Assembly: GCF_013402795.1 (NCBI RefSeq)
Contig: NZ_CP058595.1
Coordinates: 1,213,501-1,277,500, forward strand
Reading direction: 5' to 3'
Length of the DNA: 64,000 bases
DNA from: Costertonia aggregata
GTDB taxonomy: Bacteria > Bacteroidota > Bacteroidia > Flavobacteriales > Flavobacteriaceae
Position 1 is the stretch's first letter. Each line of letters begins with the position of its first letter. Shown here piece after piece: positions 17,919-26,750 of the stretch. A program made the position numbers and the translations under genes. The notes beneath the pieces were generated by a model. The model was not told the origin of the DNA. It saw nothing but the letters and a program-made list of their open reading frames with translations, and did not search any database.

Positions 17919-18290
17919 ATGAAACTAGGTGCATTTTCAATTAGTCTTAATGTCAAGGATATTAGGGTGTCCAAAGAATTCTACGAAAAATTGGGGTTTA
18001 CGGTATTTCATGGCGACATAGAACAAAACTGGCTTATCCTTAAAAACGAAACCTCGACCATAGGATTGTTTCAAGGCATGTTCGAAAAAAACATATTGAC
18101 ATTCAACCCTGGTTGGGACAATAATGCCAACACGCTAGATACTTTTACCGATGTGAGGGATATTCAAGACCATCTTAAAGAAAAAGGCTTGACATTGATC
18201 AGCGAAGTGGAAAAAAATAGTTCCGGACCGGCTAGTCTAACTGTGGTGGATCCTGACGGAAACCCAATATTGATAGACCAACACGTGTAA
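17919..18290 (+). CDS. VOC (glyoxalase-fold) protein
   Basis: A 123-residue protein with the paired beta-alpha-beta-beta-beta pattern of the vicinal oxygen chelate superfamily: [19 protein letters not shown] at the start and [15 protein letters not shown] at the end. Family members include glyoxalases, dioxygenases and antibiotic-binding proteins; the metal ligands cannot be assigned and the substrate is unknown. It lies in a close run with the dehydrogenase before it and a DUF1801 gene 2 bp after it. Confidence 0.85.
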   Translation: MKLGAFSISLNVKDIRVSKEFYEKLGFTVFHGDIEQNWLILKNETSTIGLFQGMFEKNILTFNPGWDNNANTLDTFTDVRDIQDHLKEKGLTLISEVEKNSSGPASLTVVDPDGNPILIDQHV

Positions 18291-18292
18291 GA

Positions 18293-18751
18293 ATGAACTA
18301 CAAGGCGAATTCCCCAGAAGATTATATCAATCAATTGCCGAGCGAGCGACAAAACGTTATTTCCAAAATAAGGGAAACCATTATTAAGAATTTACCAAAA
18401 GGGTTTCAAGAACAAATGAGCTACGGTATGTTGGGTTATGTGGTTCCCCATTCCATTTATCCACCTGGCTATCATTGTGATACAAAACTTCCGTTGCCAT
18501 TTATCAATTTGGCCTCGCAAAAGAACTTTATTGCATTGTACCATTCGGGGATATACGCAGATGAAAATCTTTTGGATTGGTTCGTTTCTGAATATCCGAA
18601 ATACTGCAAACGCAAATTGAATATGGGAAAGAGTTGTGTGCGCTTTAAATATATGGACGATGTCCCTTATGCTTTAATTGCGGAATTGTGTGAAAAGATG
18701 ACCGTAAAAGAATGGATTGCCCTATACGAGAAGAATATCAAAAAAAGTTGA
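18293..18751 (+). CDS. DUF1801 domain protein
   Basis: A 152-residue cytoplasmic protein that begins with the DUF1801 pattern (INQLPSERQNVISKIRETI, then QEQMSYGMLGYVVP) and ends with a lysine-rich tail. The YdhG-like fold is known but not its function. It starts 2 bp after the VOC gene, so the two are likely translated from one message. Nothing is unusual. Confidence 0.85.
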   Translation: MNYKANSPEDYINQLPSERQNVISKIRETIIKNLPKGFQEQMSYGMLGYVVPHSIYPPGYHCDTKLPLPFINLASQKNFIALYHSGIYADENLLDWFVSEYPKYCKRKLNMGKSCVRFKYMDDVPYALIAELCEKMTVKEWIALYEKNIKKS

Positions 18752-18890
18752 AAATCGTGGTGCGCATTTGGTTGGATTTTAGAATCCGAAACCAATAAAC
18801 CAGAACTTTGGCAACCAAATGACAAAGCTTTTCTCTAATATTGAAATATTTGCTACTTTTAAGCTCATAAACAACCAATAAAAAAACAAC

Positions 18891-19280
18891 ATGTCAGAAG
18901 AGAATAAGGAAAACTTAGGTGATAAGGCAGAAGATGCCGCAAAAGATTTTGGACAAGAAGCGAAAAAAACCGCAAACGAATTCAGTGACGGTTTAAACAA
19001 TGCCGTTGGTGGGGGCGACAATAAAAAAATATTGGCAGGCATTTTAGGTATAGTCCTAGGTTCCCTTGGGGTTCACAAATTTATCTTGGGATATCAAAAA
19101 GAAGGAATTATCATGGCAGCGATAACCCTTGTAGGTTATGCCACTACCTGTATCGTTATAGGTGCTTTCTTTTGTTGGATACCGGGCTTGATTGGTTTGA
19201 TAGAAGGTATCATTTATCTGACCAAGTCAGATGAAGAATTCTACAACACCTATCAAGTAGGTAAAAAACCTTGGTTCTAA
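18891..19280 (+). CDS. TM2 domain membrane protein
   Basis: A 129-residue protein. The first about 45 residues are hydrophilic and acidic with a helical, LEA-like pattern (KAEDAAKDFGQEAKKTANEF). A TM2 domain follows: two membrane helices linked by a short turn, with the signature LGSLGVHKFILGYQKEG and a second helix ending GLIEGIIYLTKSDEEF. The role of TM2 proteins in bacteria is unknown. A rho-independent terminator follows directly. Confidence 0.9.
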   Translation: MSEENKENLGDKAEDAAKDFGQEAKKTANEFSDGLNNAVGGGDNKKILAGILGIVLGSLGVHKFILGYQKEGIIMAAITLVGYATTCIVIGAFFCWIPGLIGLIEGIIYLTKSDEEFYNTYQVGKKPWF

Positions 19281-19286
19281 AACAGT

Positions 19287-19319
19287 AAAAGCCATTGCGA
19301 ATATCGTCATGGCTTTTTT
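19287..19319 (+). terminator. Rho-independent terminator after TM2 gene
   Basis: AAAAGCCAT (19287-19295) pairs with ATGGCTTTT (19309-19317), with the T-run continuing to 19319. It begins 7 bp after the TM2 stop and isolates the following ars-type operon. Confidence 0.8.
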
Positions 19320-19338
19320 ATTACCGATTATTATCGTA

Positions 19339-19350
19339 ATATTGCAATAT
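19339..19350. promoter_or_regulatory. Candidate ArsR operator
   Basis: A perfect 12-bp palindrome ATATTGCAATAT lies 20 bp before the arsR start codon, embedded in an AT-rich promoter-like stretch. ArsR-family repressors bind such imperfect or perfect dyads and repress their own operon until metal or metalloid binds. The role is inferred from position and symmetry. Confidence 0.55.
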
Positions 19351-19370
19351 AACATTTTAAATGTTTGCAC

Positions 19371-19694
19371 ATGGGAGCCTCAAAAACCGAAATATTTACC
19401 ATTCCCCAAAATGCTTTGGCACAGGTCGCCAAAGTTCTGGCCCACCCGGCTCGGGTCGCAATTTTACAGTACATAAGCCGTCAGGAAAACTGTATCTGTA
19501 ATGATTTGGTAGATGTAATCGGGCTTTCACAGCCGACCATATCACAACACTTAAACGAAATCAAGAAAATAGGCCTTCTAAAGGGTACTTTTGAAGGTAA
19601 AAATCTATGTTATTGTATCAACGCCGAAAAATGGGAAGAGCTGCAACAACTGTTTCATGCTTTTTTTGGAAAAATAAATCAAAACTGTTGCTAA
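19371..19694 (+). CDS. arsR: ArsR-family metalloregulator
   Basis: A 107-residue winged-helix repressor. The start is ATG 19371; a TTG two codons upstream is in frame but less likely. The DNA-reading helix lies in LSQPTISQHLNEIKKIGLL. Just before it, NCICNDLV carries a Cys-x-Cys pair at the position of the classical ArsR thiolate site, consistent with arsenite or antimonite sensing. A palindrome lies upstream. The gene begins a four-gene operon (10, 47 and 5 bp gaps) with DUF6428, a GNAT and an arsenate-reductase-like gene. The metalloid is inferred from context. Confidence 0.85.
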   Translation: MGASKTEIFTIPQNALAQVAKVLAHPARVAILQYISRQENCICNDLVDVIGLSQPTISQHLNEIKKIGLLKGTFEGKNLCYCINAEKWEELQQLFHAFFGKINQNCC

Positions 19695-19704
19695 ATCATA
19701 TACT

Positions 19705-20190
19705 ATGAAAACTAAAGAATTTCTTTCTATTCTAGAAGAGCACTCTGGCAAGAACCTTCTTTTTGAATATAAGACCGACTGCCTCGTAGGTGCCAATTAT
19801 CATATCACAGAAGTTAAAAACGTTACCGTTGATGCTGTTGACTGTGGTGCCGGGACCGATTTTTGGAAAGAAACCGTGATTCAACTATGGGAGAGCCCTA
19901 CCGAGAAAGATAAAAAAGAATACATGACGGCATATAAGGCATTGGCTATCTTAAATAAAGTGGACGCCATAAAAACCATGGACAGAAATGCCGTGGTGAG
20001 ATTTGAATATAGCAATCCTAAATTTCACACGGCCCAACTTTTTGTTGATGATCTTAAACTAAACCAAAACAATATTTTGATCAGACTAAGCGCTGAACCC
20101 ACCGACTGTAAAGCCAAGGATACTTGTGGAGTTCCAGAAACAGCTGTCCAAGAGGCGGGCAGTTGTGCTCCAGAAAGCGGTTGTTGCTAA
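19705..20190 (+). CDS. DUF6428 protein with Cys-rich tail
   Basis: A 161-residue cytoplasmic protein. The body matches the DUF6428 group often encoded beside arsR in Bacteroidota. The last about 30 residues are cysteine-rich (CKAKDTCG, then CAPESGCC), which looks like a metal or metalloid binding tail. It lies 10 bp after arsR, so it should be derepressed by the same signal. Its biochemical role is not established; arsenite binding or delivery is inference from the cysteines and neighbours. Confidence 0.75.
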   Translation: MKTKEFLSILEEHSGKNLLFEYKTDCLVGANYHITEVKNVTVDAVDCGAGTDFWKETVIQLWESPTEKDKKEYMTAYKALAILNKVDAIKTMDRNAVVRFEYSNPKFHTAQLFVDDLKLNQNNILIRLSAEPTDCKAKDTCGVPETAVQEAGSCAPESGCC

Positions 20191-20237
20191 TTGGTATCGA
20201 ATCAAAATCTAGATACACTTTTTCAAACCGATTTAAA

Positions 20238-20729
20238 ATGACCATCAGGAGCATGACCAAAGGAGACTGGTCCAAAATAGCTGAGATTTATAAAGAGGGG
20301 ATACTTACCGGCTTTGCCACTTTTGAGACTACTGTTCCCACCTTTGCAGATTGGGATTCGGCCCATATGAATTCCTGTAGACTTGTGGCGACCGATGAAA
20401 ATCAAAAAGTCGTAGGTTGGGCCGCTTTATCGCCTGTTTCAAGTAGGTGCGTATACGGTGGCGTTGCAGAAGTGAGTGTATATGTCGCAAAAAACAGTCG
20501 GGGAAAAAGTATAGGTAAACTATTGATGCAGCAGCTTATATCGGAAAGCGAAAAAGAAGGACTTTGGACGCTACAATCCGGAATTTTTCCCGAAAATGAA
20601 GGAAGTATCCTGCTACACAAAAAAATGGGGTTCCGTTATATAGGGAAACGGGAACGTGTAGGTAAATTACACGGGGAATGGAAAGATAATCTCCTTTTTG
20701 AAAGAAGAAGCAAAATCATAGGTGTGTAA
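20238..20729 (+). CDS. GNAT acetyltransferase, ArsN1-like
   Basis: A 163-residue GNAT enzyme from ATG 20238; the longer upstream frame overlaps the DUF6428 gene and is not supported. The start (MTIRSMTKGDWSKIAEIYKEG), GFATFETTVP and the acetyl-CoA loop region VYVAKNSRGKSIGKLLMQQL resemble the phosphinothricin acetyltransferase group, which includes ArsN1 found in ars operons. ArsN1 proteins acetylate the amino group of the organoarsenical arsinothricin; that substrate is inferred here from operon context, since family members also act on phosphinothricin and related compounds. It lies 47 bp after DUF6428. Confidence 0.75.
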   Translation: MTIRSMTKGDWSKIAEIYKEGILTGFATFETTVPTFADWDSAHMNSCRLVATDENQKVVGWAALSPVSSRCVYGGVAEVSVYVAKNSRGKSIGKLLMQQLISESEKEGLWTLQSGIFPENEGSILLHKKMGFRYIGKRERVGKLHGEWKDNLLFERRSKIIGV

Positions 20730-20734
20730 AAATT

Positions 20735-21367
20735 ATGGAAAACGAAAAACCACAAGTGTTCCCAGAGATAGAAACCACGATACAATCGCTAAACATCAAG
20801 GATATTGCAACCGATAGAAAAAAAACATTGCAACCGCTTGTTGAATTCTTGCAGACCAAAATTCTAAACAAGTCCCATATTGACCTTAATTTTATCTGTA
20901 CCCATAATTCCCGTAGGAGCCATTTATCACAAGTATGGGGCCAAACCTTGGCCTTTTATACCGGTATAAAAAATATATCGTGCTATTCCGGAGGTACCGA
21001 AGCTACGGCGCTATTTCCAGTCGCAGCGGAAACCTTAAAAAATCTGGGGTTTAAAATCAGAAAGCTTTCGGAAGAAAAGAATCCTGTTTATAGTATTAAG
21101 TATGCCAAAAATGTACATCCTATCATAGGTTTTTCCAAAACGTACGATGATGATTTTAATCCCAAATCCGGTTTTGGAGCCATTATGACCTGTTCGCAAG
21201 CTGATGAAGGTTGCCCATTTGTTGCAGGTGCGGAAAAAAGATTTCCGATTACGTATGAAGATCCCAAGGCATTTGACAACACACCGTACCAAGCTAAAAA
21301 ATATGAGGAAAGATGCCTTCAAATAGCAACGGAGCTCTACTATGTTTTTACGAAGGCTATGGCGTAA
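20735..21367 (+). CDS. LMW-PTP-fold arsenate reductase-like protein
   Basis: A 210-residue protein with a low-molecular-weight phosphatase fold. The P-loop CX5R is CTHNSRR in FICTHNSRRSHLSQVW, near residue 53; MTCSQADEGCP supplies further cysteines as in the arsenate-reductase branch. An N-terminal about 45-residue extension precedes the P-loop strand. It likely reduces arsenate to arsenite, or acts as a phosphatase. It is the last gene of the operon and ends 1 bp before the stop of a convergent gene. No arsenite efflux gene (acr3, arsB) is beside it. Confidence 0.8.
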   Translation: MENEKPQVFPEIETTIQSLNIKDIATDRKKTLQPLVEFLQTKILNKSHIDLNFICTHNSRRSHLSQVWGQTLAFYTGIKNISCYSGGTEATALFPVAAETLKNLGFKIRKLSEEKNPVYSIKYAKNVHPIIGFSKTYDDDFNPKSGFGAIMTCSQADEGCPFVAGAEKRFPITYEDPKAFDNTPYQAKKYEERCLQIATELYYVFTKAMA

Positions 21368-21368
21368 A

Positions 21369-23183
21369 TCAGTTTTCTTTGATAGTTGTCTCTGCCAGTT
21401 TACGTTCCAATTCTGCTTGAAATTCTTCCATGACCGGTTTTACGGTACTTTCGGGCAAATCCGCAATTTTAATGTACATGAGGCCGTCTACCGAATTATT
21501 GAACAGCGGGTCTACGTTGAAAGCAACCACTTTGGCGTTTTGTTTGATATATTTTTTTATAAGCACGGGGAGCCTTAAATCGCCCGGCTCTACCTCGTTT
21601 ATCAATTTATCGAATTTATTGAGATCGGCTTCGGTCTCATCAAAAACAAATTCTTTGTCGGCATCGGTCAGTTTTACCTTAAATTCTTTTTTTGGACGAA
21701 TATACTGCGCCACATAAGGGTCCCAGTAGTTACTTTTCATAAACTCAATCATCAATGATTTTGAAAAGTTGGAAAACTGGTTGCTGATGCTAACGCCCCC
21801 TATCAGATATTTGTGCTCTGGGTGTCGCAATGTCGTATGTACGATACCTTTCCATAACAAAAATAAAGGCATGGGTTTCTGTTGATATTCTTTAACGATG
21901 TAAGCCCTGCCCATTTCTATGGATTTCTGCATCATACCGTATAACTCGGGTTCCAATCTGAACAAATCTTGAAGATAAAAACCATCAATACCGTAAGCGG
22001 CAAAAATTTCGGAACCCATACCCATGCGGTATGCCCCCACGATTAGTTTCTCGGTATCGTCCCACAGGAATAAATGATGGTAATAAGAATCAAACTTATC
22101 CAAATCGATGGATTTGTTGGTGCCTTCACCAATTGCCCGGAAGGTTACCTCACGCTGTCTTCCTATTTCTTTTATGATAAAAGGCATGTCTTTTTCCTGC
22201 GCCAAAAAAACCTCGTAATTTTTACTTTGGAGCAGGCGACAATCCTTTTCCCTTAATTTTTCTATTTCGCCCTCAATGACTTCGGTTCGTATGGCGGTAG
22301 CGATCTTTCTGGGGGCCTTGGGGATTTTTAAAGTGCTTGGCACCTTATCGATCAAACGTCCTTTTTCATAGGCATTTGCCAAAATATAGGTTTTCTTGCG
22401 TAGGAGTTCGGTGAATTCCTCCATAGATTTTTGTTCTTTTTGTGACTGAACCGTGATAGGTTGCCCTATTCTTACCTTTATGGGCCTGTTTTTTTGGGAA
22501 TATACTTCGGACGGCAACTTTGCGGTTCTAAAAACATCACTTAGTTTAGAAAGCTTGTAAAAAAAGTTACTGTTTTTGGCGTGAAAATAAATGGGTACCA
22601 CTGGTACTTCGGCTTTTCGTATCAATTTAAGGGCTGCTTCTTCCCAAGGTTTATCAACGATAAGTTTGCCATCTTTGTACGTTGACACCTCCCCTGCAGG
22701 AAAAATTCCCAAGGGATGCCCAGCACGTATATGCCCTATCGCGCTTTTGAACCCGGCAATACTGCTTTTGGCATCTTTATGGTTTTCGAACGGATTTACG
22801 GGCAGGATGTAAGGTTCCATAGGTTGAATACGGTGGAGCAAAAAATTTGCGATAATCTTAAAATCCGGCCTTAGGGAAACCAATAATTTCAGTAACAACA
22901 CGCCATCGATACCGCCTAAAGGGTGATTGGATATCGTGATAAAAGATCCTGATTTGGGCAGCCGTTTAAAGTCATCTTCAGGAATTTCAAAATCGATTTC
23001 ATAATGCTCTAAAATAGCATTTAAAAAATCAATCTTTTCCAAGTGTTTATGATTGTCGTAAAATCTGTTTATGCTGGATATTCGGGTAATTTTCATGAGT
23101 ATCCATCCCATGAAAGTTCCCAAAAAGCCATATTTATCCAAGTGAATTGCTTTGGCTACCTCTTTTGCGGTAACTAAACCCAT
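21369..23183 (-). CDS. Bifunctional acyltransferase, OlsF-like
   Basis: A 604-residue membrane-associated protein joining two acyltransferase modules. The N-terminal half is PlsC-like: block I TISNHPLGGIDG and block III FPAGEVSTYKDGK. The C-terminal half, from about residue 310, resembles the N-acyltransferase module of ornithine and glycine lipid synthesis (EIGRQREVTFRAIGEG, and GVSISNQFSNFSKSLM). This two-module plan is described as OlsF in Flavobacterium johnsoniae, which makes ornithine lipid in two steps. The alternative product is glycine lipid. Its stop lies 1 bp from that of the convergent arsenate-reductase-like gene. Confidence 0.75.
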   Translation of the reverse strand: MGLVTAKEVAKAIHLDKYGFLGTFMGWILMKITRISSINRFYDNHKHLEKIDFLNAILEHYEIDFEIPEDDFKRLPKSGSFITISNHPLGGIDGVLLLKLLVSLRPDFKIIANFLLHRIQPMEPYILPVNPFENHKDAKSSIAGFKSAIGHIRAGHPLGIFPAGEVSTYKDGKLIVDKPWEEAALKLIRKAEVPVVPIYFHAKNSNFFYKLSKLSDVFRTAKLPSEVYSQKNRPIKVRIGQPITVQSQKEQKSMEEFTELLRKKTYILANAYEKGRLIDKVPSTLKIPKAPRKIATAIRTEVIEGEIEKLREKDCRLLQSKNYEVFLAQEKDMPFIIKEIGRQREVTFRAIGEGTNKSIDLDKFDSYYHHLFLWDDTEKLIVGAYRMGMGSEIFAAYGIDGFYLQDLFRLEPELYGMMQKSIEMGRAYIVKEYQQKPMPLFLLWKGIVHTTLRHPEHKYLIGGVSISNQFSNFSKSLMIEFMKSNYWDPYVAQYIRPKKEFKVKLTDADKEFVFDETEADLNKFDKLINEVEPGDLRLPVLIKKYIKQNAKVVAFNVDPLFNNSVDGLMYIKIADLPESTVKPVMEEFQAELERKLAETTIKEN

Positions 23184-23270
23184 AGTCCAAGAATTAGATA
23201 ACCGCTAATATAGAAAAAACACTAGAGGAGAGCCGCTTTTTAACATATCAAGTTAAATAAAGACAGCCCG

Positions 23271-24521
23271 CTATTTAACCACCAATTGCACTACTTTTTT
23301 TCCTCTTTGTTCCAAAAGCACTTCATAACCGTTCTGGAGGGAAGCTATGGCATCCTCATTGAAATGGCGGATGGTGTATAGCGAAACACCTTCATGATGG
23401 GTAACTTTAAACTTCCCTTTTAAGATATTGAGCAATTCTTGAAGCCCGCCAAATCTATTGTCCAAGCAAACCGAGAAGCTGATGGCCGAATTCTGTATCA
23501 AATCCACCTTCATTTTATAATCATGGAACAGCTTAAAAATCTCACTGATACTATCTTCGACAATGAATGAAAAATCCAAAGAGGACAACTTCATCAAAAC
23601 CTGATTCTTTTTAACGATAAAACACGGGGTTTCCGGTTCTATCCCTACCCCTTTACCTACGGTAGTACCCTCGTTTTTGGGGTTTTTGAACGATTTTACA
23701 AGTAACGGAATTTCTTTTCGCTGTAAAGGCTGTAAGGTTTTCGGGTGTATTACCGATGCACCGTAAAAAGCCAGCTCAATGGCTTCACGATAAGAAATAG
23801 TGTTCAATAACCGGGTTTCCTTAAAGTACCTGGGGTCTGCGTTCAATACGCCTGGAACATCTTTCCAAATAGTGACCGAATTGGCGTTGAGACAGTACGC
23901 TAAAATTGCGGCTGTGTAATCCGAACCTTCACGACCCAATGTGGTGGTAAAGTTATTGTCATCGCTCCCTAAAAACCCTTGGGTAACATTAAGTTTGTTA
24001 CGGTCCAAACCTTGGTTTACATTTTCTTGGGTCTTTTCCCAATGTATCGTTGTATCACGATAAACAGCATCGGTCTTGATAAAATCCCGAACATCTAACC
24101 AATTGTTCTGAATACCGATTTCATTTAAATAGCCGCTTATGATCGTTGTAGAAATCAATTCCCCATAACCCACCACCTGATCGTAAACAAAATTATATTT
24201 AGGTGATTTGTTCCAAGCCAAAAAACCTTGTACTTCATCAAAAAGGGACTTTACTTTTGAATAGATAGGATGTTTGGCATCTAGGAACAAACCTGCTACG
24301 ATATCGTTGTGATAATCGATTACATCTTGAAACGCACTACGAAGCTTTACTTTCTCCTCAAAATATACGTTCACGATGGTTTCCATGGCGTTTGTGGTCT
24401 TGCCCATGGCCGAGACGACCAACAAGGTGTTTTCGTGACCGGTCTCTTTTAAAACATTTACCAAATTTTTTACCCCTTTGGCATCTTTGACCGATGCACC
24501 GCCGAATTTAAAAATCCTCAT
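23271..24521 (-). CDS. lysC: Aspartate kinase
   Basis: A 416-residue monofunctional aspartokinase, first step of lysine, threonine, methionine and diaminopimelate synthesis. The N-terminal signature FKFGGASVKDAKG carries the catalytic Lys, and TLGREGSDYTAAILA the nucleotide region. Two ACT modules fill the last about 120 residues, where lysine or threonine feedback would act. The length is shorter than E. coli LysC (449) but typical for Bacteroidota. A GNAT gene precedes it on the same strand by 53 bp. Which isozyme it is cannot be told. Confidence 0.92.
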   Translation of the reverse strand: MRIFKFGGASVKDAKGVKNLVNVLKETGHENTLLVVSAMGKTTNAMETIVNVYFEEKVKLRSAFQDVIDYHNDIVAGLFLDAKHPIYSKVKSLFDEVQGFLAWNKSPKYNFVYDQVVGYGELISTTIISGYLNEIGIQNNWLDVRDFIKTDAVYRDTTIHWEKTQENVNQGLDRNKLNVTQGFLGSDDNNFTTTLGREGSDYTAAILAYCLNANSVTIWKDVPGVLNADPRYFKETRLLNTISYREAIELAFYGASVIHPKTLQPLQRKEIPLLVKSFKNPKNEGTTVGKGVGIEPETPCFIVKKNQVLMKLSSLDFSFIVEDSISEIFKLFHDYKMKVDLIQNSAISFSVCLDNRFGGLQELLNILKGKFKVTHHEGVSLYTIRHFNEDAIASLQNGYEVLLEQRGKKVVQLVVK

Positions 24522-24574
24522 ATATCAATATAATTTCTTGTCATTCACATTTCCCAAAACAGAAAATCCACAAC

Positions 24575-25054
24575 TTACATATTTTTCAAATAATTCTCTA
24601 TCCCCTTTTCATCTAATTGTACTACGTCCCAATCCCGCATAACGTTGGCTCCTTTACTTTGATAGAACGCAATGGCGGGTTCGTTCCAGTCCAACACCTC
24701 CCAACTTATTCGTTTTACGCCCAACTTATGACCATACTCGACAACTTTGTTCAACAGTGCCGTTCCCAGTCCGCTACCTCGCATCTGTTCAGTAACGATC
24801 AAATCTTCTAGGTGAAGTACAGGCCCTTTCCAAGTTGAATAGCGTTGGTATACCAATGCCATACCCGTAAGGTTTGAGTTTGTTTCTGCAACAAAACAAT
24901 GAAATAGTTTTGTATCGCCAAATGCATCGCGTTGTAAATCCGCAGCCGTTACCTCAACGGCGTTTTCCTGTTTCTCAAATTCGGCCAGCTCTTGAATAAG
25001 TCCCAAAACTTGGGTCATATCTTTTTTTTGGACTTCCCTTATTGTATATCCCAT
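24575..25054 (-). CDS. GNAT-family N-acetyltransferase
   Basis: A 159-residue acetyltransferase. The acetyl-CoA loop is EQMRGSGLGTALLNKV and the later motif VLDWNEPAIAFYQSKGA matches the family of eukaryotic and bacterial diamine-type acetyltransferases. The target is not known; polyamine or another small amine is possible. It lies upstream of aspartate kinase on the same strand and divergent from fbp. Confidence 0.88.
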   Translation of the reverse strand: MGYTIREVQKKDMTQVLGLIQELAEFEKQENAVEVTAADLQRDAFGDTKLFHCFVAETNSNLTGMALVYQRYSTWKGPVLHLEDLIVTEQMRGSGLGTALLNKVVEYGHKLGVKRISWEVLDWNEPAIAFYQSKGANVMRDWDVVQLDEKGIENYLKNM

Positions 25055-25163
25055 AATTGTTACAAATAAAACACAAAGTTATAAATTTAAAAAATGAAAC
25101 TATTACGAAAACGATATAGTTTCACAAAATACCCGATATTTGTATGCAAATAAAACACGACCA

Positions 25164-26171
25164 ATGACTAAGAAAAACCAAACTCTTGGTGAGTTTATTA
25201 TAGAAAATCAAGATTCCTTTCAGTACTCTTCCGGGGAGCTGTCCAAACTGATCAATGCTATTCGTCTTGCGGCAAAAGTTGTCAACCACGAAGTTAACAA
25301 AGCAGGTTTGGTAGATATTTTAGGCGATGCAGGGGACACGAACATACAGGGTGAGGAGCAAAAAAAATTAGATGTATTTGCCAACGAAAAATTTATTTCG
25401 ACCTTAAAGAACAGGGAGATAGTCTGCGGTATCGCATCCGAGGAAGAGGATAGTTTTATTACCATAAACAGCAGTGATAACCAACATCAAAATAAATACG
25501 TTGTTCTTATAGATCCTTTGGATGGTTCATCCAATGTTGACGTAAATGTATCTGTAGGGACCATTTTTTCGATTTACAGAAGGGTTACCCCGGTCGGCAC
25601 GCCTGTTACCCTAGAAGATTTTTTACAACCCGGAAACAAGCAAGTAGCTGCGGGCTACGTGGTTTACGGCACTTCAACCATGTTGGTATATACTACTGGT
25701 GACGGAGTGAACGGTTTTACCTTAAACCCGGCCTTAGGCACTTTTTACCTATCCCATCCCAATATGCAGTTTCCGGAAACGGGAAAGATATATTCGGTAA
25801 ATGAAGGAAATTATGTGCATTTTCATCAAGGCGTAAAAGACTATATCAAATATTGTCAGGAAGAAGAGGGCGACAGACCGTATACCTCAAGATATATTGG
25901 CTCGCTAGTATCCGATTTTCACAGAAACATGATAAAGGGCGGTATTTACATGTACCCCAAAAGTAGTGTTACCGAAAGTGGAAAACTACGCTTGCTCTAT
26001 GAATGCAACCCCATGGCATTTATAGCCGAACAGGCCAACGGTATAGCCATTGGCGGGAAAACACGTATTATGGATATTGAACCTACAGAACTGCACCAAC
26101 GTGTACCCTTTTTCTGTGGTAGCCGAAAAATGGTCGAAAAACTTCAGGAATTTTTGGATAAATACCATTAA
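25164..26171 (+). CDS. fbp: Fructose-1,6-bisphosphatase, class I
   Basis: A 335-residue cytoplasmic enzyme that removes the 1-phosphate of fructose 1,6-bisphosphate in gluconeogenesis. The class I metal-site signature is [19 protein letters not shown], and SEEEDSF precedes it. The C-terminal block [19 protein letters not shown] is conserved. ATG 25164 is preferred to an upstream TTG because similarity begins at [11 protein letters not shown]. The length is the family norm, and the gene stands alone between a divergent GNAT and a convergent TerB gene. Confidence 0.95.
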   Translation: MTKKNQTLGEFIIENQDSFQYSSGELSKLINAIRLAAKVVNHEVNKAGLVDILGDAGDTNIQGEEQKKLDVFANEKFISTLKNREIVCGIASEEEDSFITINSSDNQHQNKYVVLIDPLDGSSNVDVNVSVGTIFSIYRRVTPVGTPVTLEDFLQPGNKQVAAGYVVYGTSTMLVYTTGDGVNGFTLNPALGTFYLSHPNMQFPETGKIYSVNEGNYVHFHQGVKDYIKYCQEEEGDRPYTSRYIGSLVSDFHRNMIKGGIYMYPKSSVTESGKLRLLYECNPMAFIAEQANGIAIGGKTRIMDIEPTELHQRVPFFCGSRKMVEKLQEFLDKYH

Positions 26172-26218
26172 AAAATGAGCCAAAACTCACTTTTCAAGTA
26201 AAGGAATAATCTCTCTTT

Positions 26219-26650
26219 TTACCTGTTCATTTTCTTGATTTCCTCTGAAAACTCATCTACATCAACACCACTATCTACCAATTTCAATGCCTTATCCACT
26301 ACATAGGTAACGTTTTCGGAAGAAAACCCAAGTCCAATGCCCAAGCGTTCCAACATTGGGGTTTGTTTTTCCCCTAAATGATGGTCGGCGTAGACCATGC
26401 GTGCCAAATCATACAAACGCTCCAAGCGTTCGTCGTAGTTTCTTGGTGGATTTATAGGGTGGGTCATATAATCTTTCAAAATTTCCTTATAATCGTTATC
26501 GGATATATCCAGCCTTCTGGCCAACCTGTCAATAAAGGCCCTTTCTTCATCGGTTATTATCCCATCGCTCATGGCAACCCTAACGATTGCGGCAAAATGG
26601 TCTTGATTTCTTTTTTGAAATCCACTATCAAATAAATCTGAAATCGACAT
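26219..26650 (-). CDS. TerB-like protein
   Basis: A 143-residue soluble, all-helical protein. The start is set at MSISDLF because that begins the conserved part; a longer frame upstream lacks support. The TerB-like pattern is VRVAMSDGIITDEERAFIDR, with acidic residues in the loop where TerB proteins bind metal. In the family the link is to tellurite resistance or envelope stress; this stand-alone form is of unknown role. It is convergent with fbp and divergent from the repair cassette. Confidence 0.8.
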   Translation of the reverse strand: MSISDLFDSGFQKRNQDHFAAIVRVAMSDGIITDEERAFIDRLARRLDISDNDYKEILKDYMTHPINPPRNYDERLERLYDLARMVYADHHLGEKQTPMLERLGIGLGFSSENVTYVVDKALKLVDSGVDVDEFSEEIKKMNR

Positions 26651-26750
26651 GCTCTTGTATTTTAGAAGAGCAAATATAATTTTTTTAGAAGTCAAAATTT
26701 AAATTGAATGCAACTTTGTTTTACCCCCAAATTTGTAACTTTCACATGCT

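Noticed and set aside
20124-20237. Longer N-terminus for the GNAT in the ars operon
   Set aside because: It overlaps the end of the DUF6428 gene and has no family similarity; ATG 20238 starts at the family's usual residue.
23184-23270. Possible small gene between acyltransferase and aspartate kinase
   Set aside because: Only 87 bp, no open frame with a start, and no structure beyond AT-rich DNA.
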